Shown: in pieces, positions 7,879 through 16,403 of the stretch
How positions within the stretch are numbered: the stretch's first letter is position 1
Layout of the letters: each line of letters starts with the position of its first letter
Source: an uncultured bacterium
GTDB taxonomy: Bacteria; Desulfobacterota; BSN033; UBA1163
Assembly: GCA_938045955.1 (NCBI GenBank)
Contig: CALIBK010000052.1
Span: 1 to 48,924 of the forward strand
DNA: 48,924 bases
Direction of reading: 5' to 3'
Position numbers and translations under genes: made by a program
The notes under the pieces: generated by a model
Told to the model about the DNA's origin: nothing
Database searches by the model: none
What the model saw: the letters and a program-made list of their open reading frames with translations, nothing else

Positions 7879-9231
7879 ATGAGAGAAGGAAATGATCGAA
7901 TTCTGATAGTGGATGATGACCTTGAGATGGGTGGATTACTCTCAGAGGTTCTCCAAGAGGAAGGGTTTCATGTCTCTACCACAGGGGATAGCCTGGAGGC
8001 CTTAAGTTTACTCAAAAGAGAGGAGTTCGATCTCCTCATTACCGATTTAAAGATGAAAGGTCTCAAAGGCCTGGATCTCCTGGAGGAGGCTAAAAGAGTT
8101 GCTCCCACGACGCCAGTGATCATCATTACCGCTTTTGGAACCATTGAGTCCGCTATTAAGGCAATGAAAATGGGGGCCTATGACTATATTACGAAACCTT
8201 TTCAAATGGATGAACTCATCCTGACCCTTCGAAAGGCACTCGAAACTCGCCAATTGAGAAAGGAAGTAATCCGATTAAGAAAAGAGGTTGAGTCAAGGTA
8301 CCAATTCCATCAGATTATTGGGAAGAGCCCATCGATGCAGAAGATCTATGACCTGATTGAAAGGATCTGTGATACTCCCAGTAACGTTCTCATCACCGGA
8401 GAAAGTGGAACGGGAAAGGAGTTGGTCGCTAAAGCTATTCATTACAATGGAATTCGAAAAGAGGGCCCCTTCATCGCGGTGAACTGTGCTGCCATTCCAG
8501 AGGCCCTCCTCGAGAGTGAACTTTTTGGTTACAAGAAGGGTGCCTTTACCGATGCAAAGTCAGATAAAAAGGGCCTCCTCTTTGAAGCCAATGAAGGGAC
8601 ACTCTTTTTAGACGAAATTACGGAGATGCCCATTTCGCTGCAGGCTAAATTGCTTCGTGTGATCGAGGAAAGAGAGGTTCGACCTCTTGGAGATACAAAT
8701 TCGTACTCAGTGGATATAAGAATCATCTCTACCTCAAATCGGGATATCCCCACCCTAATCCAACAGGGGAGATTTCGTGAGGATCTTTATTATCGTTTAA
8801 AAGTCATTGACATTGAGATGCCTCCCCTTCGTGATCGAAGGGAGGATATTCCCCTTCTTGTCCAGCATTTTATAAAAAAGTTTAACCAAGAAATGAAAAA
8901 GAACGTCTCAAGTATCTCCGAGGAGGCCTTAAGAATATTTTTAAATTATTCATGGCCAGGAAATGTTAGAGAACTGGAAAATGTCATTCAGCGCGCCATC
9001 ACCTTGAGCCAGCGCGAAGAGATTATTCCGGAAGATTTACCATCCGCCCTCTTTCTGAAGGAGGAAGAGAGCCTTTTTATGAAGGCCTTTGAGAAGAAGT
9101 TTACCCTGGATCAATTAGAACGAGAATATATTAAAAGAGTTCTCATTGAAACAGGAGGCAATAAATCTAAGGCGGCTGAAATCTTAGGCCTTGATCGAAA
9201 GACCCTCTACAGAAAACTACAGGAGTTGTAA
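7879..9231 (+). CDS. NtrC-family sigma-54-dependent response regulator
   Basis: A 450-residue activator: receiver (1-120, phospho-acceptor Asp56), AAA+ domain (about 145-375) with Walker A GESGTGKE (174-181) and Walker B TLFLDE (241-246), then a Fis-type helix-turn-helix at the C-terminus (GGNKSKAAEILGLDRKTLYRKL). The sigma-54 contact loop is GAFTDA (221-226) rather than GAFTGA, a substitution also seen in other activators. It pairs with the kinase just upstream. Target promoters are not obvious in the window; one weak sigma-54-like site lies at 25647-25661. Confidence 0.95.
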   Translation: MREGNDRILIVDDDLEMGGLLSEVLQEEGFHVSTTGDSLEALSLLKREEFDLLITDLKMKGLKGLDLLEEAKRVAPTTPVIIITAFGTIESAIKAMKMGAYDYITKPFQMDELILTLRKALETRQLRKEVIRLRKEVESRYQFHQIIGKSPSMQKIYDLIERICDTPSNVLITGESGTGKELVAKAIHYNGIRKEGPFIAVNCAAIPEALLESELFGYKKGAFTDAKSDKKGLLFEANEGTLFLDEITEMPISLQAKLLRVIEEREVRPLGDTNSYSVDIRIISTSNRDIPTLIQQGRFREDLYYRLKVIDIEMPPLRDRREDIPLLVQHFIKKFNQEMKKNVSSISEEALRIFLNYSWPGNVRELENVIQRAITLSQREEIIPEDLPSALFLKEEESLFMKAFEKKFTLDQLEREYIKRVLIETGGNKSKAAEILGLDRKTLYRKLQEL

Positions 9232-9482
9232 TTGATCCTCTCAGCCCTTTCCCACCTGAGTATCCTATCTCTTTGTCATTTATAAATATTGCTCTATCGT
9301 CACAATCGACCTGTTAATTTTCCTTCTTTTGAAATCTTTAATTGTTCCATTTTGCCACAGAGTGTTCCAAGGTTCCCCAGATGGATTCTTCCATGGTTCT
9401 TCCATAATAGATTTAATTCATTGAAATTTTAAGACATTTTATTTTTCTAAATACGGCATTCTTTTTGCTGAGCAATATTAGG
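9232..9482. other. Intergenic gap after the two-component pair
   Basis: About 250 bases of A/T-rich sequence between the NtrC-type gene and the stand-alone receiver. No convincing -24/-12 or -35/-10 promoter, terminator or small ORF was recognised. TTCCATGGTTCTTCCAT is a short repeat-like motif only. The following gene also lacks a clear ribosome binding site. Confidence 0.4.
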
Positions 9483-9878
9483 ATGAATGAGGAGAAGAAA
9501 CGAATATTGATCATTGAAGATGATGAGGAGATGTGTTCTTTACTGAGGGATTTTTTTGAAGAAGAGGGATTTGAGATAGATTCGGTCAGTAACGGTTCCG
9601 AGGCCTTCCGGATATTGGTAAGGGAAATTTTTGATATTGTCATTACCGATATCCGGATGCCTGGTCTGACGGGTCTGGATATTCTTCCAGGGATAAGAAA
9701 ACTCCAACCCAAAACCTCTATCATCGTGATTACGGCCTTTGGAAGCGAAGAGGTTCAACGAAAGGCCATGGAAAGAGGTGCCAATTCCTATATAGAAAAA
9801 CCCCTTCATTTTATAGAGTTAAAAAGGAAAATCCATGAACTCATCTCTTTAAAATCTGAGAGGAGGGAGGGACAATGA
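9483..9878 (+). CDS. Stand-alone response regulator receiver domain
   Basis: About 131 residues forming a single CheY-like receiver: acidic pair Asp13-Asp14, phospho-acceptor Asp56 in ITDIRMPG, the conserved TAFG and Lys of the EKP motif. There is no output domain. ATG at 9483 is preferred by domain alignment; a TTG at 9465 is also in frame, and neither has a good ribosome site. It overlaps the next gene by four bases (ATGA), so it is translationally linked to a PTS-EIIA protein. It may relay phosphate or act by protein contact. Confidence 0.88.
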   Translation: MNEEKKRILIIEDDEEMCSLLRDFFEEEGFEIDSVSNGSEAFRILVREIFDIVITDIRMPGLTGLDILPGIRKLQPKTSIIVITAFGSEEVQRKAMERGANSYIEKPLHFIELKRKIHELISLKSERREGQ

Positions 9879-10291
9879 TCGGAATCTTAGTCGTCTCCCA
9901 TGGAAGATTGGCCGAGGCATTGATTTCATCGGTTCAATTTCTTGTAGGAAATTTAAAAAGGATAAGAGGAATTTCCATCTGGCCAAGGGATAAAAAGGAG
10001 GAAATTCAGGACCGAATTCAGAAAGGAATTCATGAAGTGGATGAAGGAGATGGGGTAGTAATCTTAACCGATCTCCTTGGAGGGACGCCAACGAATCTGA
10101 GTCTTTCAATCCCGGGGAACAAAAACGTTGAGGTTGTAACCGGTGTAAATCTACCTATGTTGTTAACTTTAGCAAGTTATCGAAGCGGAAAATCCCTCGG
10201 TGAGATTGGTAAATTGGTCAAAAAGTCTGGCCGGAGAAGTATTATTCTGGCAAGAAGGGTGATGAAGAAGCGTCATCATCCACCCTTATAA
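9875..10291 (+). CDS. PTS EIIA component, mannose family
   Basis: A 138-residue EIIA-Man fold. His9 in VVSHG is the expected phosphorylation site, and TDLLGGTPTN matches the family. In full PTS systems it carries phosphate from HPr to EIIB. No HPr, EI, EIIB or EIIC is in the window, so a regulatory role is as likely as sugar uptake, as in incomplete PTS of many Deltaproteobacteria. It overlaps the receiver gene and lies 48 bases before the glucosyl-3-phosphoglycerate synthase gene. Confidence 0.88.
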   Translation: MIGILVVSHGRLAEALISSVQFLVGNLKRIRGISIWPRDKKEEIQDRIQKGIHEVDEGDGVVILTDLLGGTPTNLSLSIPGNKNVEVVTGVNLPMLLTLASYRSGKSLGEIGKLVKKSGRRSIILARRVMKKRHHPPL

Positions 10292-10339
10292 AATTAATTC
10301 AGTCAATGAGGATGTAAACGGAGAGATGGAGGTTCGGAA

Positions 10340-11548
10340 ATGGCTGATTTTTTTCAACCCGGTATGATTACGACACTTCATCGGTTAAAAAAAGGGAACC
10401 TGGAACGGATGGAGATGGAACTGGAATTCTATTCCAGGCACAATCCCATTGCCATGGTACTTCCCTCCCTCTACTCGGAATTAAAAGAGAAAGCCCTTAA
10501 AACCATTGTCTCTGAAATTCAGAAGGTGAGATTCATCAATCAAGTGATCGTCACGCTGGGAAAGGCAAATGAGGAAGAGTTTGAGCATGCCAAAGAGTTC
10601 TTCAGTATGCTTCCACAAGAAACGGTGGTAATCTGGAACGATGGACCGAGAGTCCACTCTCTGTATGAGATTTTAAATCAGAATGATATTTCAGCGGGAG
10701 AGGACGGGAAGGGGCGTTCCACTTGGATGGCTTTCGGGTATGTTCTTGCCTGTGAAAAGAGCAAGGTGATTGTGCTCCATGATTGTGATATTGTGAATTA
10801 CGATCGAGAGTTTTTAGCGAGGCTCTGCTACCCTGTGGTCAATCCAAATTTAGGCTATGAATTCTGTAAGGGTTATTATGCACGGGTCACCAATAAGATG
10901 CATGGCCGTGTGACACGGCTTTTTGTAACACCCTTGATCCGGTCTCTCGAACGGATTTTAGGATACCTTCCTTTTCTGGTCTATCTTGACAGTTTCCGTT
11001 ATCCCTTGGCAGGAGAGTTTTCAATGATCACCGATTTAGCTCGAATCAATCGAATTCCCTGGGACTGGGGACTGGAGGTAGGAGTCCTCGCAGAGGTTTT
11101 TCGAAATTGTTCTCTTCGCCGAATCTGTCAGGTGGATTTGGCAGATAATTACGAGCATAAACATCAAGAGCTTTCTTCCGATGATCCAGGCAAAGGACTC
11201 TTACGGATGTCCACCGATATTGCAAAGAATCTCTTTCGAAATCTTGCCAGTGAGGGGATCGACCTTTCAGAAAGTGTTTTAAAAACATTAAAGGCGACCT
11301 ATTTAAAGACGGCACAGGAAGCCATCACGAAATACCATGATGATGCGGCTATCAATGGCCTTGATTTTGACCGTCATGAAGAAGGAGTAGCGGTGGAGAC
11401 CTTTACGAAAGGAATTGAATTGGCTACAAAAGCATTTGTAGAGGATCCTTTAAGCATTCCTCTTATCCCGAACTGGAGCCGGGTCACTTCAGCCATTCCT
11501 GACTTTCTTGAGAGATTGAAAATGGCTGTCGACGATGACAATACCTAA
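10340..11548 (+). CDS. gpgS: Glucosyl-3-phosphoglycerate synthase-like glycosyltransferase (GT81)
   Basis: A 402-residue GT-A retaining transferase. Family members move glucose from an NDP donor to 3-phosphoglycerate, giving glucosyl-3-phosphoglycerate, the first step of the two-step glucosylglycerate route. Metal-binding DCD is at 148-150, and GKGRSTWM (123-130) follows in the nucleotide region. An HE-type motif (HKHQE) and a conserved C-terminal helical part are present. GGAGAGATGGAGG precedes the start. Its end overlaps the next gene, the matching phosphatase, by 14 bases, which supports the assignment. Donor sugar specificity (glucose or mannose) is not certain. Confidence 0.85.
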   Translation: MADFFQPGMITTLHRLKKGNLERMEMELEFYSRHNPIAMVLPSLYSELKEKALKTIVSEIQKVRFINQVIVTLGKANEEEFEHAKEFFSMLPQETVVIWNDGPRVHSLYEILNQNDISAGEDGKGRSTWMAFGYVLACEKSKVIVLHDCDIVNYDREFLARLCYPVVNPNLGYEFCKGYYARVTNKMHGRVTRLFVTPLIRSLERILGYLPFLVYLDSFRYPLAGEFSMITDLARINRIPWDWGLEVGVLAEVFRNCSLRRICQVDLADNYEHKHQELSSDDPGKGLLRMSTDIAKNLFRNLASEGIDLSESVLKTLKATYLKTAQEAITKYHDDAAINGLDFDRHEEGVAVETFTKGIELATKAFVEDPLSIPLIPNWSRVTSAIPDFLERLKMAVDDDNT

Positions 11549-12362
11549 ACTGGTCCTCTTTTCCGATCTCGATGGGAGTTTACTGGACCCGAAGACTTAT
11601 TCCTTTAAGTCAGCACTGCCTTCACTTTCAATCCTCAAATTCAAAAGGATTCCTCTCGTTCTTTCAAGTAGTAAAACAAGGGCAGAGATCGAGTGGTATC
11701 GAAAACGATTAGACAATCATCACCCTTTTGTTTCGGAAAATGGTGGGGGGATATTTATTCCAGAGAATTATTTCTCTTTTTCCTTTTCATATGATCAAAA
11801 AAGGGAGAGATACCTCGTCATCGAGTTAGGTCAATGCTATCCCTGTATAGTAAATATACTCAAAAAGATTAAGAATGAGACAGGGTTCGAGATTAAGGGG
11901 TTTTCGGAGATGACCGAAAAGGAACTGGTTTCCATTTGTGGATTGAGCGAGGAGGTGGCCCGATTAGCAAAAAAGAGGGAGTATGATGAACCTTTTTTGT
12001 TGGAAGGAGGAGAAGAAGAGATTAAGGTGATAAAGAAAAAGATAGAGGAAAAGGGCCTGTACTATTCGTGGGGAGGACGGTTTCATCATCTGATGGGAAA
12101 AAACGATAAGGGAAAGGCTATAAAAATTCTTAAAACACTTTATAAAAAAGAGTTTTCCCATATCACTTCCATTGGAATTGGAGATAGCCTGAACGATCTC
12201 CCTATGCTTCTTGAGGTAGATTACCCCATTTTTTTAAGAAAGGAGAAAAGTTCTCTTCCTGGGGCTCTCTCTTTCAAAAAGAATTTAAAGGTGATTCAAG
12301 GGACAGGTCCTGAAGCTTGGAATTTAGCCATCTTAGATGTTATAAGAGATCATCATCTTTGA
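11535..12362 (+). CDS. HAD-IIB phosphatase, mannosyl/glucosyl-3-phosphoglycerate phosphatase-like
   Basis: A 275-residue HAD hydrolase of the MpgP/YedP branch. Nucleophile Asp11 and Asp13 lie in SDLDGSLLD; other family marks are the WGGRFHHLMGKNDKGKA region (179-195) and the acidic GDSLND (216-221). It would dephosphorylate the product of the overlapping upstream synthase to release glucosyl- or mannosylglycerate, a compatible solute accumulated in salt or heat stress. Overlap of 14 bases implies coupled translation. Confidence 0.85.
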   Translation: MTIPKLVLFSDLDGSLLDPKTYSFKSALPSLSILKFKRIPLVLSSSKTRAEIEWYRKRLDNHHPFVSENGGGIFIPENYFSFSFSYDQKRERYLVIELGQCYPCIVNILKKIKNETGFEIKGFSEMTEKELVSICGLSEEVARLAKKREYDEPFLLEGGEEEIKVIKKKIEEKGLYYSWGGRFHHLMGKNDKGKAIKILKTLYKKEFSHITSIGIGDSLNDLPMLLEVDYPIFLRKEKSSLPGALSFKKNLKVIQGTGPEAWNLAILDVIRDHHL

Positions 12363-12378
12363 GAAAGGAGAAAGAGAG

Positions 12379-12684
12379 ATGCAAATCTTTTACTGGCTTG
12401 TCTTATTGATCGCCATCGCCATGGCCATCTTTGCCATCCAGAATTCGTCCGCCTCCCCGGTCGTCATTAAATTCCTTTTCTGGGAGTACGAGACTTCCCT
12501 AATCTATACCCTTTTAGGCTCTGTTGGAGTGGGAATTTTAATCACCCTTTTCTTCTTAATTCCCCGGGCCATTCGGTCTTCCTTCCAGATGAGGGAATTG
12601 AAGAGAAAGATGGGAAATCTCGAAACCACTCTCTATAGAAAAGATCGAGTCAATCAAGAGAAGGAAAAATCAGGAGGAGGATGA
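12379..12684 (+). CDS. LapA-domain (DUF1049) inner-membrane protein
   Basis: A 101-residue protein with two hydrophobic helices (about 3-21 and 42-64) and a basic, charged cytoplasmic tail. The NSSASPVVIKFLFW segment between the helices is typical of LapA/YciS-type proteins, which in E. coli act in lipopolysaccharide-assembly control with LapB. No LapB-like gene is nearby. It has GAAAGGAGAAAGAG before the start and overlaps the next glycosyltransferase by four bases. Confidence 0.75.
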   Translation: MQIFYWLVLLIAIAMAIFAIQNSSASPVVIKFLFWEYETSLIYTLLGSVGVGILITLFFLIPRAIRSSFQMRELKRKMGNLETTLYRKDRVNQEKEKSGGG

Positions 12685-13841
12685 AGAAAGCCATTGTTCT
12701 TCCCGTTTATCTCAAGGTTAAAAATATCGAAGAATTACTCTCTTCAGAAGCGATCTTTTCGACCCAAAGGGCTGTCCAAAGCCTTAACATTCTAAATGAT
12801 CAGGATTTTACTCTCATCCTGCCTGTCTCTCTGGATCTTCAATGGAAGGATAATGACCTTCTCCTGGGAATGGAAAATGCATTAAAAAAAGAGATAAAAC
12901 CATTGAGGATCAAGAAGACCCTTCTTTTTTCTTCAGCTCGTCTTGAAGGATTGAGGGCATATCTTAAGAAAAAGAATTTTAAAGAATTTTCTTCGATGAT
13001 TGACCTTCAAGGATTTTCGAAGATCCGAAATACCGGACTCTTACTCTCCCAGGCGCTTTCCATAGAGATGGTCGTCTTTATGGATAATGACGAAGTGATC
13101 GAGGATCCGGATTATTTACGGACTGCCTCTGAATATCTAAATCAGAGATTCGACGGGAAATGGATCAGTGGAAAGGGGGGCTTTTATCTCAATCCTGATG
13201 GTTCGATCCTCCTTCCCCCGAGAAGACTCTGGTGGGATATAGTGTGGGATAAGACAAGGTGGATGAATCAAACCTACCAGGAGATTCTCAAATCAAAAGA
13301 GAGACTTGTCCCCACCCCCATGTTATTAGGGGGAAATCTGGTCCTCCACTGCCGCCTATTCCGAAAAATTCCTTTTGACCCATTTATTCCACGGGGAGAG
13401 GATACGGATTACCTCATCAATGCAAACCAGCTGGGATTCTTCATCCTATTTGATTCAAAACTTCGAATCAAACATCTTCATCCCGATCGTACGGGGACCT
13501 ATTATGACGAGGAATTGAAAGGAGATGTCGAGCGATTTCTTTATGAACGTCACAAGATCAAGAGGGGTTTGAATTTAAATCTTGATCCTTATCCAGGATA
13601 TTTTCTCAAGTGGACTCTCTATCCCAAAGCCATCCTCACGACCCTTCTTCTTACTTTAGACTACCTCCTGAAAAGGGATTGGAAAAAGGCAGGGGGAAGT
13701 TTTTCAATCTTAAAGAGAATATTTCAAAAGAAGGAGGACAGGTGGTTAAACTATTTGAGATTTAGAGACGATTGGGAGAGGGTGATGGATAGGATTGGAG
13801 AGGAAGAGATGGGTGAAGTGATAGAAGAATGCTGGGTTTAA
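12681..13841 (+). CDS. GT-A-fold glycosyltransferase of unknown specificity
   Basis: A 386-residue protein with GT-A features: an N-terminal Rossmann-like part, the acidic metal motif MDNDE (134-138), an acceptor-region segment GGNLVLHCRLF and PFIPRGEDTDYL late in the catalytic domain. A hydrophobic stretch near 305-330 may attach it to the membrane. It lies between a GT81/phosphatase pair and a GT78-like gene. By context it may extend the glycosylglycerate, as the second transferases do in mannosylglucosylglycerate synthesis of Petrotoga, or it may act on an envelope glycan. The precise family was not recognised. Confidence 0.7.
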   Translation: MKKAIVLPVYLKVKNIEELLSSEAIFSTQRAVQSLNILNDQDFTLILPVSLDLQWKDNDLLLGMENALKKEIKPLRIKKTLLFSSARLEGLRAYLKKKNFKEFSSMIDLQGFSKIRNTGLLLSQALSIEMVVFMDNDEVIEDPDYLRTASEYLNQRFDGKWISGKGGFYLNPDGSILLPPRRLWWDIVWDKTRWMNQTYQEILKSKERLVPTPMLLGGNLVLHCRLFRKIPFDPFIPRGEDTDYLINANQLGFFILFDSKLRIKHLHPDRTGTYYDEELKGDVERFLYERHKIKRGLNLNLDPYPGYFLKWTLYPKAILTTLLLTLDYLLKRDWKKAGGSFSILKRIFQKKEDRWLNYLRFRDDWERVMDRIGEEEMGEVIEECWV

Positions 13842-13853
13842 GGTGTAGAAGGG

Positions 13854-15098
13854 ATGGAGAACACTTTTCGAGATCAACTGAAACAGATCGGGGAGACTGA
13901 CCTATTGATTGGCATTCCAAGTTATAATAATGTTCGAACCATTGGACATGTCGTTCGGGCGGTGATGGGGGGATTGGCAAAATATTTCCCCAAGGCAAGA
14001 GCGGTCATTATCAATTCTGACGGGGGCTCGACCGATGGGACTCAGGAGGAGGTGCGGAGAGTCCAAATCGAAGACTACCGGACTATTCTTACATCCCATC
14101 CGGTCCACCCCATTCACAAGATCGTGACACCCTATCATGGCATCCCCGGGAAGGGGAGTGCCTTTCGGGTGATCTTTGAAGCCGCCTGTATCCTAAACGC
14201 CAAGGCCTGTGCGGTGGTCGACTCTGATTTAAGGTCGATTACGCCGGAGTGGGTGGAATTGCTTTTAAGACCGATTTATGAAGAGGGCTTCGATTATGTT
14301 TCACCCCTTTATGCCCGTCACAAATTCGACGGGACAATTACCAACAGCATTGTCTATCCCTTGACTCGAGCTCTCTATGGGAAAAGAGTTCGTCAACCCA
14401 TTGGGGGAGATTTTGGTTTTTGTGGAAAACTGGCTGAGTTTTACTTAACCAAAGAGGTCTGGGAAACAGATGTGGCCCGATTTGGGATCGACATCTGGAT
14501 GACCACCTTAGCCATTGCAGAAGGATATAAGGTTTGCCAATCCTATTTGGGGGCGAAGATTCATGATGCCAAGGACCCTGGAAGCGATCTGGGTCCTATG
14601 TTCACTCAGGTGGTTTCTTCAGTGTTTAAATTGATGGAAGAGTATCAGGACTTCTGGAAAGAGGTTCGTACCACCCAGCCTGTTCCAACCTTTGGATTTC
14701 AATATGAAGTCGGACTGGAACCTATCTCAGTCAATGTGGAGCGGATGATTCGTCATTTCCAATTGGGCGTGAAGGACTTGATGGAGATCTGGAGGAAGGC
14801 GCTTTCTTTAGATACGACTCGGGGGTTGGAATGGATGGCGCGCCTCTCTGATGAAGAATTTATATTTCCTCAAAAGCTATGGGTCCAGATTGTATATGAT
14901 TTTGCAATCGCTTACCATCATAGAACGATCCACCGGGAACACCTGATAAAATCGATGATTCCTCTTTATTTAGGGAAAGTCGCTTCCTTTGTCAGGGAGA
15001 GTATAGAAAGTTCAGCCAGTGAGGTGGAAAAAGAGATAGAGTCTTTATGTCAAGTTTTTGAAGAAATGAAATCTTCCCTTATTGAGAGGTGGAGTTAA
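13854..15098 (+). CDS. GT78-like glycosylglycerate synthase (mannosyl/glucosylglycerate synthase type)
   Basis: A 414-residue retaining GT-A enzyme. It has IPSYNN (21-26), the nucleotide-sugar segment GIPGKGSA (96-103), metal motif DSD (123-125), QPIGGDFG (181-188) and FGIDIW (210-215). These recall Rhodothermus mannosylglycerate synthase, which joins a sugar nucleotide directly to D-glycerate. It therefore gives a possible one-step route beside the two-step route upstream, or adds a second sugar. The gene begins 12 bases after the preceding transferase. Sugar donor and acceptor cannot be settled from sequence. Confidence 0.72.
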   Translation: MENTFRDQLKQIGETDLLIGIPSYNNVRTIGHVVRAVMGGLAKYFPKARAVIINSDGGSTDGTQEEVRRVQIEDYRTILTSHPVHPIHKIVTPYHGIPGKGSAFRVIFEAACILNAKACAVVDSDLRSITPEWVELLLRPIYEEGFDYVSPLYARHKFDGTITNSIVYPLTRALYGKRVRQPIGGDFGFCGKLAEFYLTKEVWETDVARFGIDIWMTTLAIAEGYKVCQSYLGAKIHDAKDPGSDLGPMFTQVVSSVFKLMEEYQDFWKEVRTTQPVPTFGFQYEVGLEPISVNVERMIRHFQLGVKDLMEIWRKALSLDTTRGLEWMARLSDEEFIFPQKLWVQIVYDFAIAYHHRTIHREHLIKSMIPLYLGKVASFVRESIESSASEVEKEIESLCQVFEEMKSSLIERWS

Positions 15099-15109
15099 AC
15101 CATTACTCT

Positions 15110-15132
15110 CCTTCTTTTATTTGAAAAGAAGG
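15110..15132. repeat. A/T-rich 9-bp hairpin between transferase and channel genes
   Basis: CCTTCTTTT (15110-15118) and AAAAGAAGG (15124-15132) are perfect inverted repeats with a five-base loop. It lies 12 bases after the GT78-like stop and before the ribosome site of the MscS-like gene. No T-run follows, so it could be an mRNA-stabilising or attenuating hairpin rather than a terminator. Confidence 0.5.
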
Positions 15133-15155
15133 GTCGGAAAGGAGAGGTGAACCCC

Positions 15156-15866
15156 ATGAGCGAAATATGGAAAGCCGCCATTGTTGATTCCTTTAATCGA
15201 TTCCTGGGAAAGGTTTTGGTCTTTTTACCCAACCTACTGGCAATGGTGACCATTCTTTTGGTTGGAGTTTTGATTGCTTGGGTTGTCAAAAGGATATTAA
15301 TTCGTTTTTTCAAAGCCATCCAATTTGATAACATCAGTGAGCGGTGGGGATTGGCTCGAATTCTCTCCCATAGAGGAATTTCTTACTCTCCCACAAGCCT
15401 CCTGGCGCGGTTTTTCTACTGGATTATCATCCTCATCGCTCTTATATTGGGAATCAATGCCCTTGAAGTGGCCGCCACTCAGACTCTCATTACTCAATTT
15501 TTTAATTTTCTTCCACATCTTTTTGCAGCCATTGGGATTTTAGTCATTGGATATTTGATCGGAGTTTTTTTAGGGCAGGCGGCCTTGATTGCGGCTGTCA
15601 ATGCTCAGATGGAATCGGCCCGAGTTCTCAGTCTTGCAGTCCGATGGTTCATCACCATTCTTTCGCTTACCATGGGCCTTTATCATCTGGGAATTGCTGA
15701 GAAGGTGATCGTTGCTACCTTTTCCATTACCTTTGGAGGGATCGTGCTTGCACTGGCCATTGCCTTCGGTTGGGGTGGGAGAGAACTGGCAAAGGAATTT
15801 CTCGAAAGATTTTCAAGAAGAGGAAAGGGAAGAGAGGAGGGGCCAGATAAAATTTCCCATATATGA
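15156..15866 (+). CDS. MscS-like membrane protein with conserved TM-helix repeats, no beta domain
   Basis: About 236 residues. Four to five hydrophobic helices; amphipathic repeats such as FLPNLLAMVTILLVGVLI and FLPHLFAAIGILVIGYLIG match the conserved TM helix found in small mechanosensitive-channel relatives. The last helix (VLALAIAFGWGG) resembles the pore helix of MscS, but the protein ends soon after it, without the cytoplasmic beta and cage domains. ATG at 15156 is preferred over GTG at 15147 because GGAAAGGAGAGG is well spaced from it. Next to osmolyte synthesis genes, a role in tension-gated solute release is plausible but inferred. Confidence 0.75.
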   Translation: MSEIWKAAIVDSFNRFLGKVLVFLPNLLAMVTILLVGVLIAWVVKRILIRFFKAIQFDNISERWGLARILSHRGISYSPTSLLARFFYWIIILIALILGINALEVAATQTLITQFFNFLPHLFAAIGILVIGYLIGVFLGQAALIAAVNAQMESARVLSLAVRWFITILSLTMGLYHLGIAEKVIVATFSITFGGIVLALAIAFGWGGRELAKEFLERFSRRGKGREEGPDKISHI

Positions 15867-15957
15867 TTAATTTTTATTTTTCAGAGTGAAACCGTTGTGG
15901 TAGAATATAATCCTAATGAAAAATAAGTTGATTTTGGGAAAAAGGAGGGTTGATAAT

Positions 15958-16380
15958 ATGAAAGGAGGGAGAGGGTTTTTTATTTTGCTCCTTGGTGTGT
16001 GGAGCATCCTCTTTATTCTCTCCATTGGCCTGGGAGAAGAGGAATTTTTAAAAAGAGGAAGAAGTGAAGGGATCCCCTTTTTGAGTGGAGGGGTAGGAAT
16101 CAGGGAGAGAGAGCTCTTGAACGAGATGGGGAAGGGCTATTCTTTAAAAATGGTATTTTCCAATAAGAGGGGAGAGTATCTTACGGACATTGTGGTAAGA
16201 GTGCTTGATTCCCGGGAGAAGGTTATTTTAACAACCGTTTCCAATGGTCCATGGTTATTTATTGATCTTCCTGAAGGGGTCTATGCTCTGGAGGCCAGTT
16301 TCATGGCAAACCGAAAGAAGATTGGCGGGGTGGAAATCAAAAGAGGGGCTCAAAAGGTAATCTCCTTCCAGTGGGAATAG
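15958..16380 (+). CDS. Small secreted or anchored protein with a beta-sandwich-like domain
   Basis: About 140 residues. The ATG at 15958 follows GGAGGG by eight bases; an upstream ATG at 15916 is less likely. A hydrophobic segment (about 7-24) is a signal peptide or anchor. The remainder contains DLPEGVYALEASF, the pattern of carboxypeptidase-regulatory-like and transthyretin-like domains that present surface loops. TATAAT at 15906-15911 may be a -10 element. No catalytic motif is seen. It precedes a murein peptidase gene; function is unknown. Confidence 0.6.
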   Translation: MKGGRGFFILLLGVWSILFILSIGLGEEEFLKRGRSEGIPFLSGGVGIRERELLNEMGKGYSLKMVFSNKRGEYLTDIVVRVLDSREKVILTTVSNGPWLFIDLPEGVYALEASFMANRKKIGGVEIKRGAQKVISFQWE

Positions 16381-16403
16381 AAAGGGTTTAGGGATTTTCA
16401 GGA

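Noticed and set aside
15906-15911. TATAAT as a firm promoter of the small secreted protein gene
   Set aside because: The -10 is good, but no acceptable -35 lies 15-19 bases upstream, so it is mentioned only in the gene entry.
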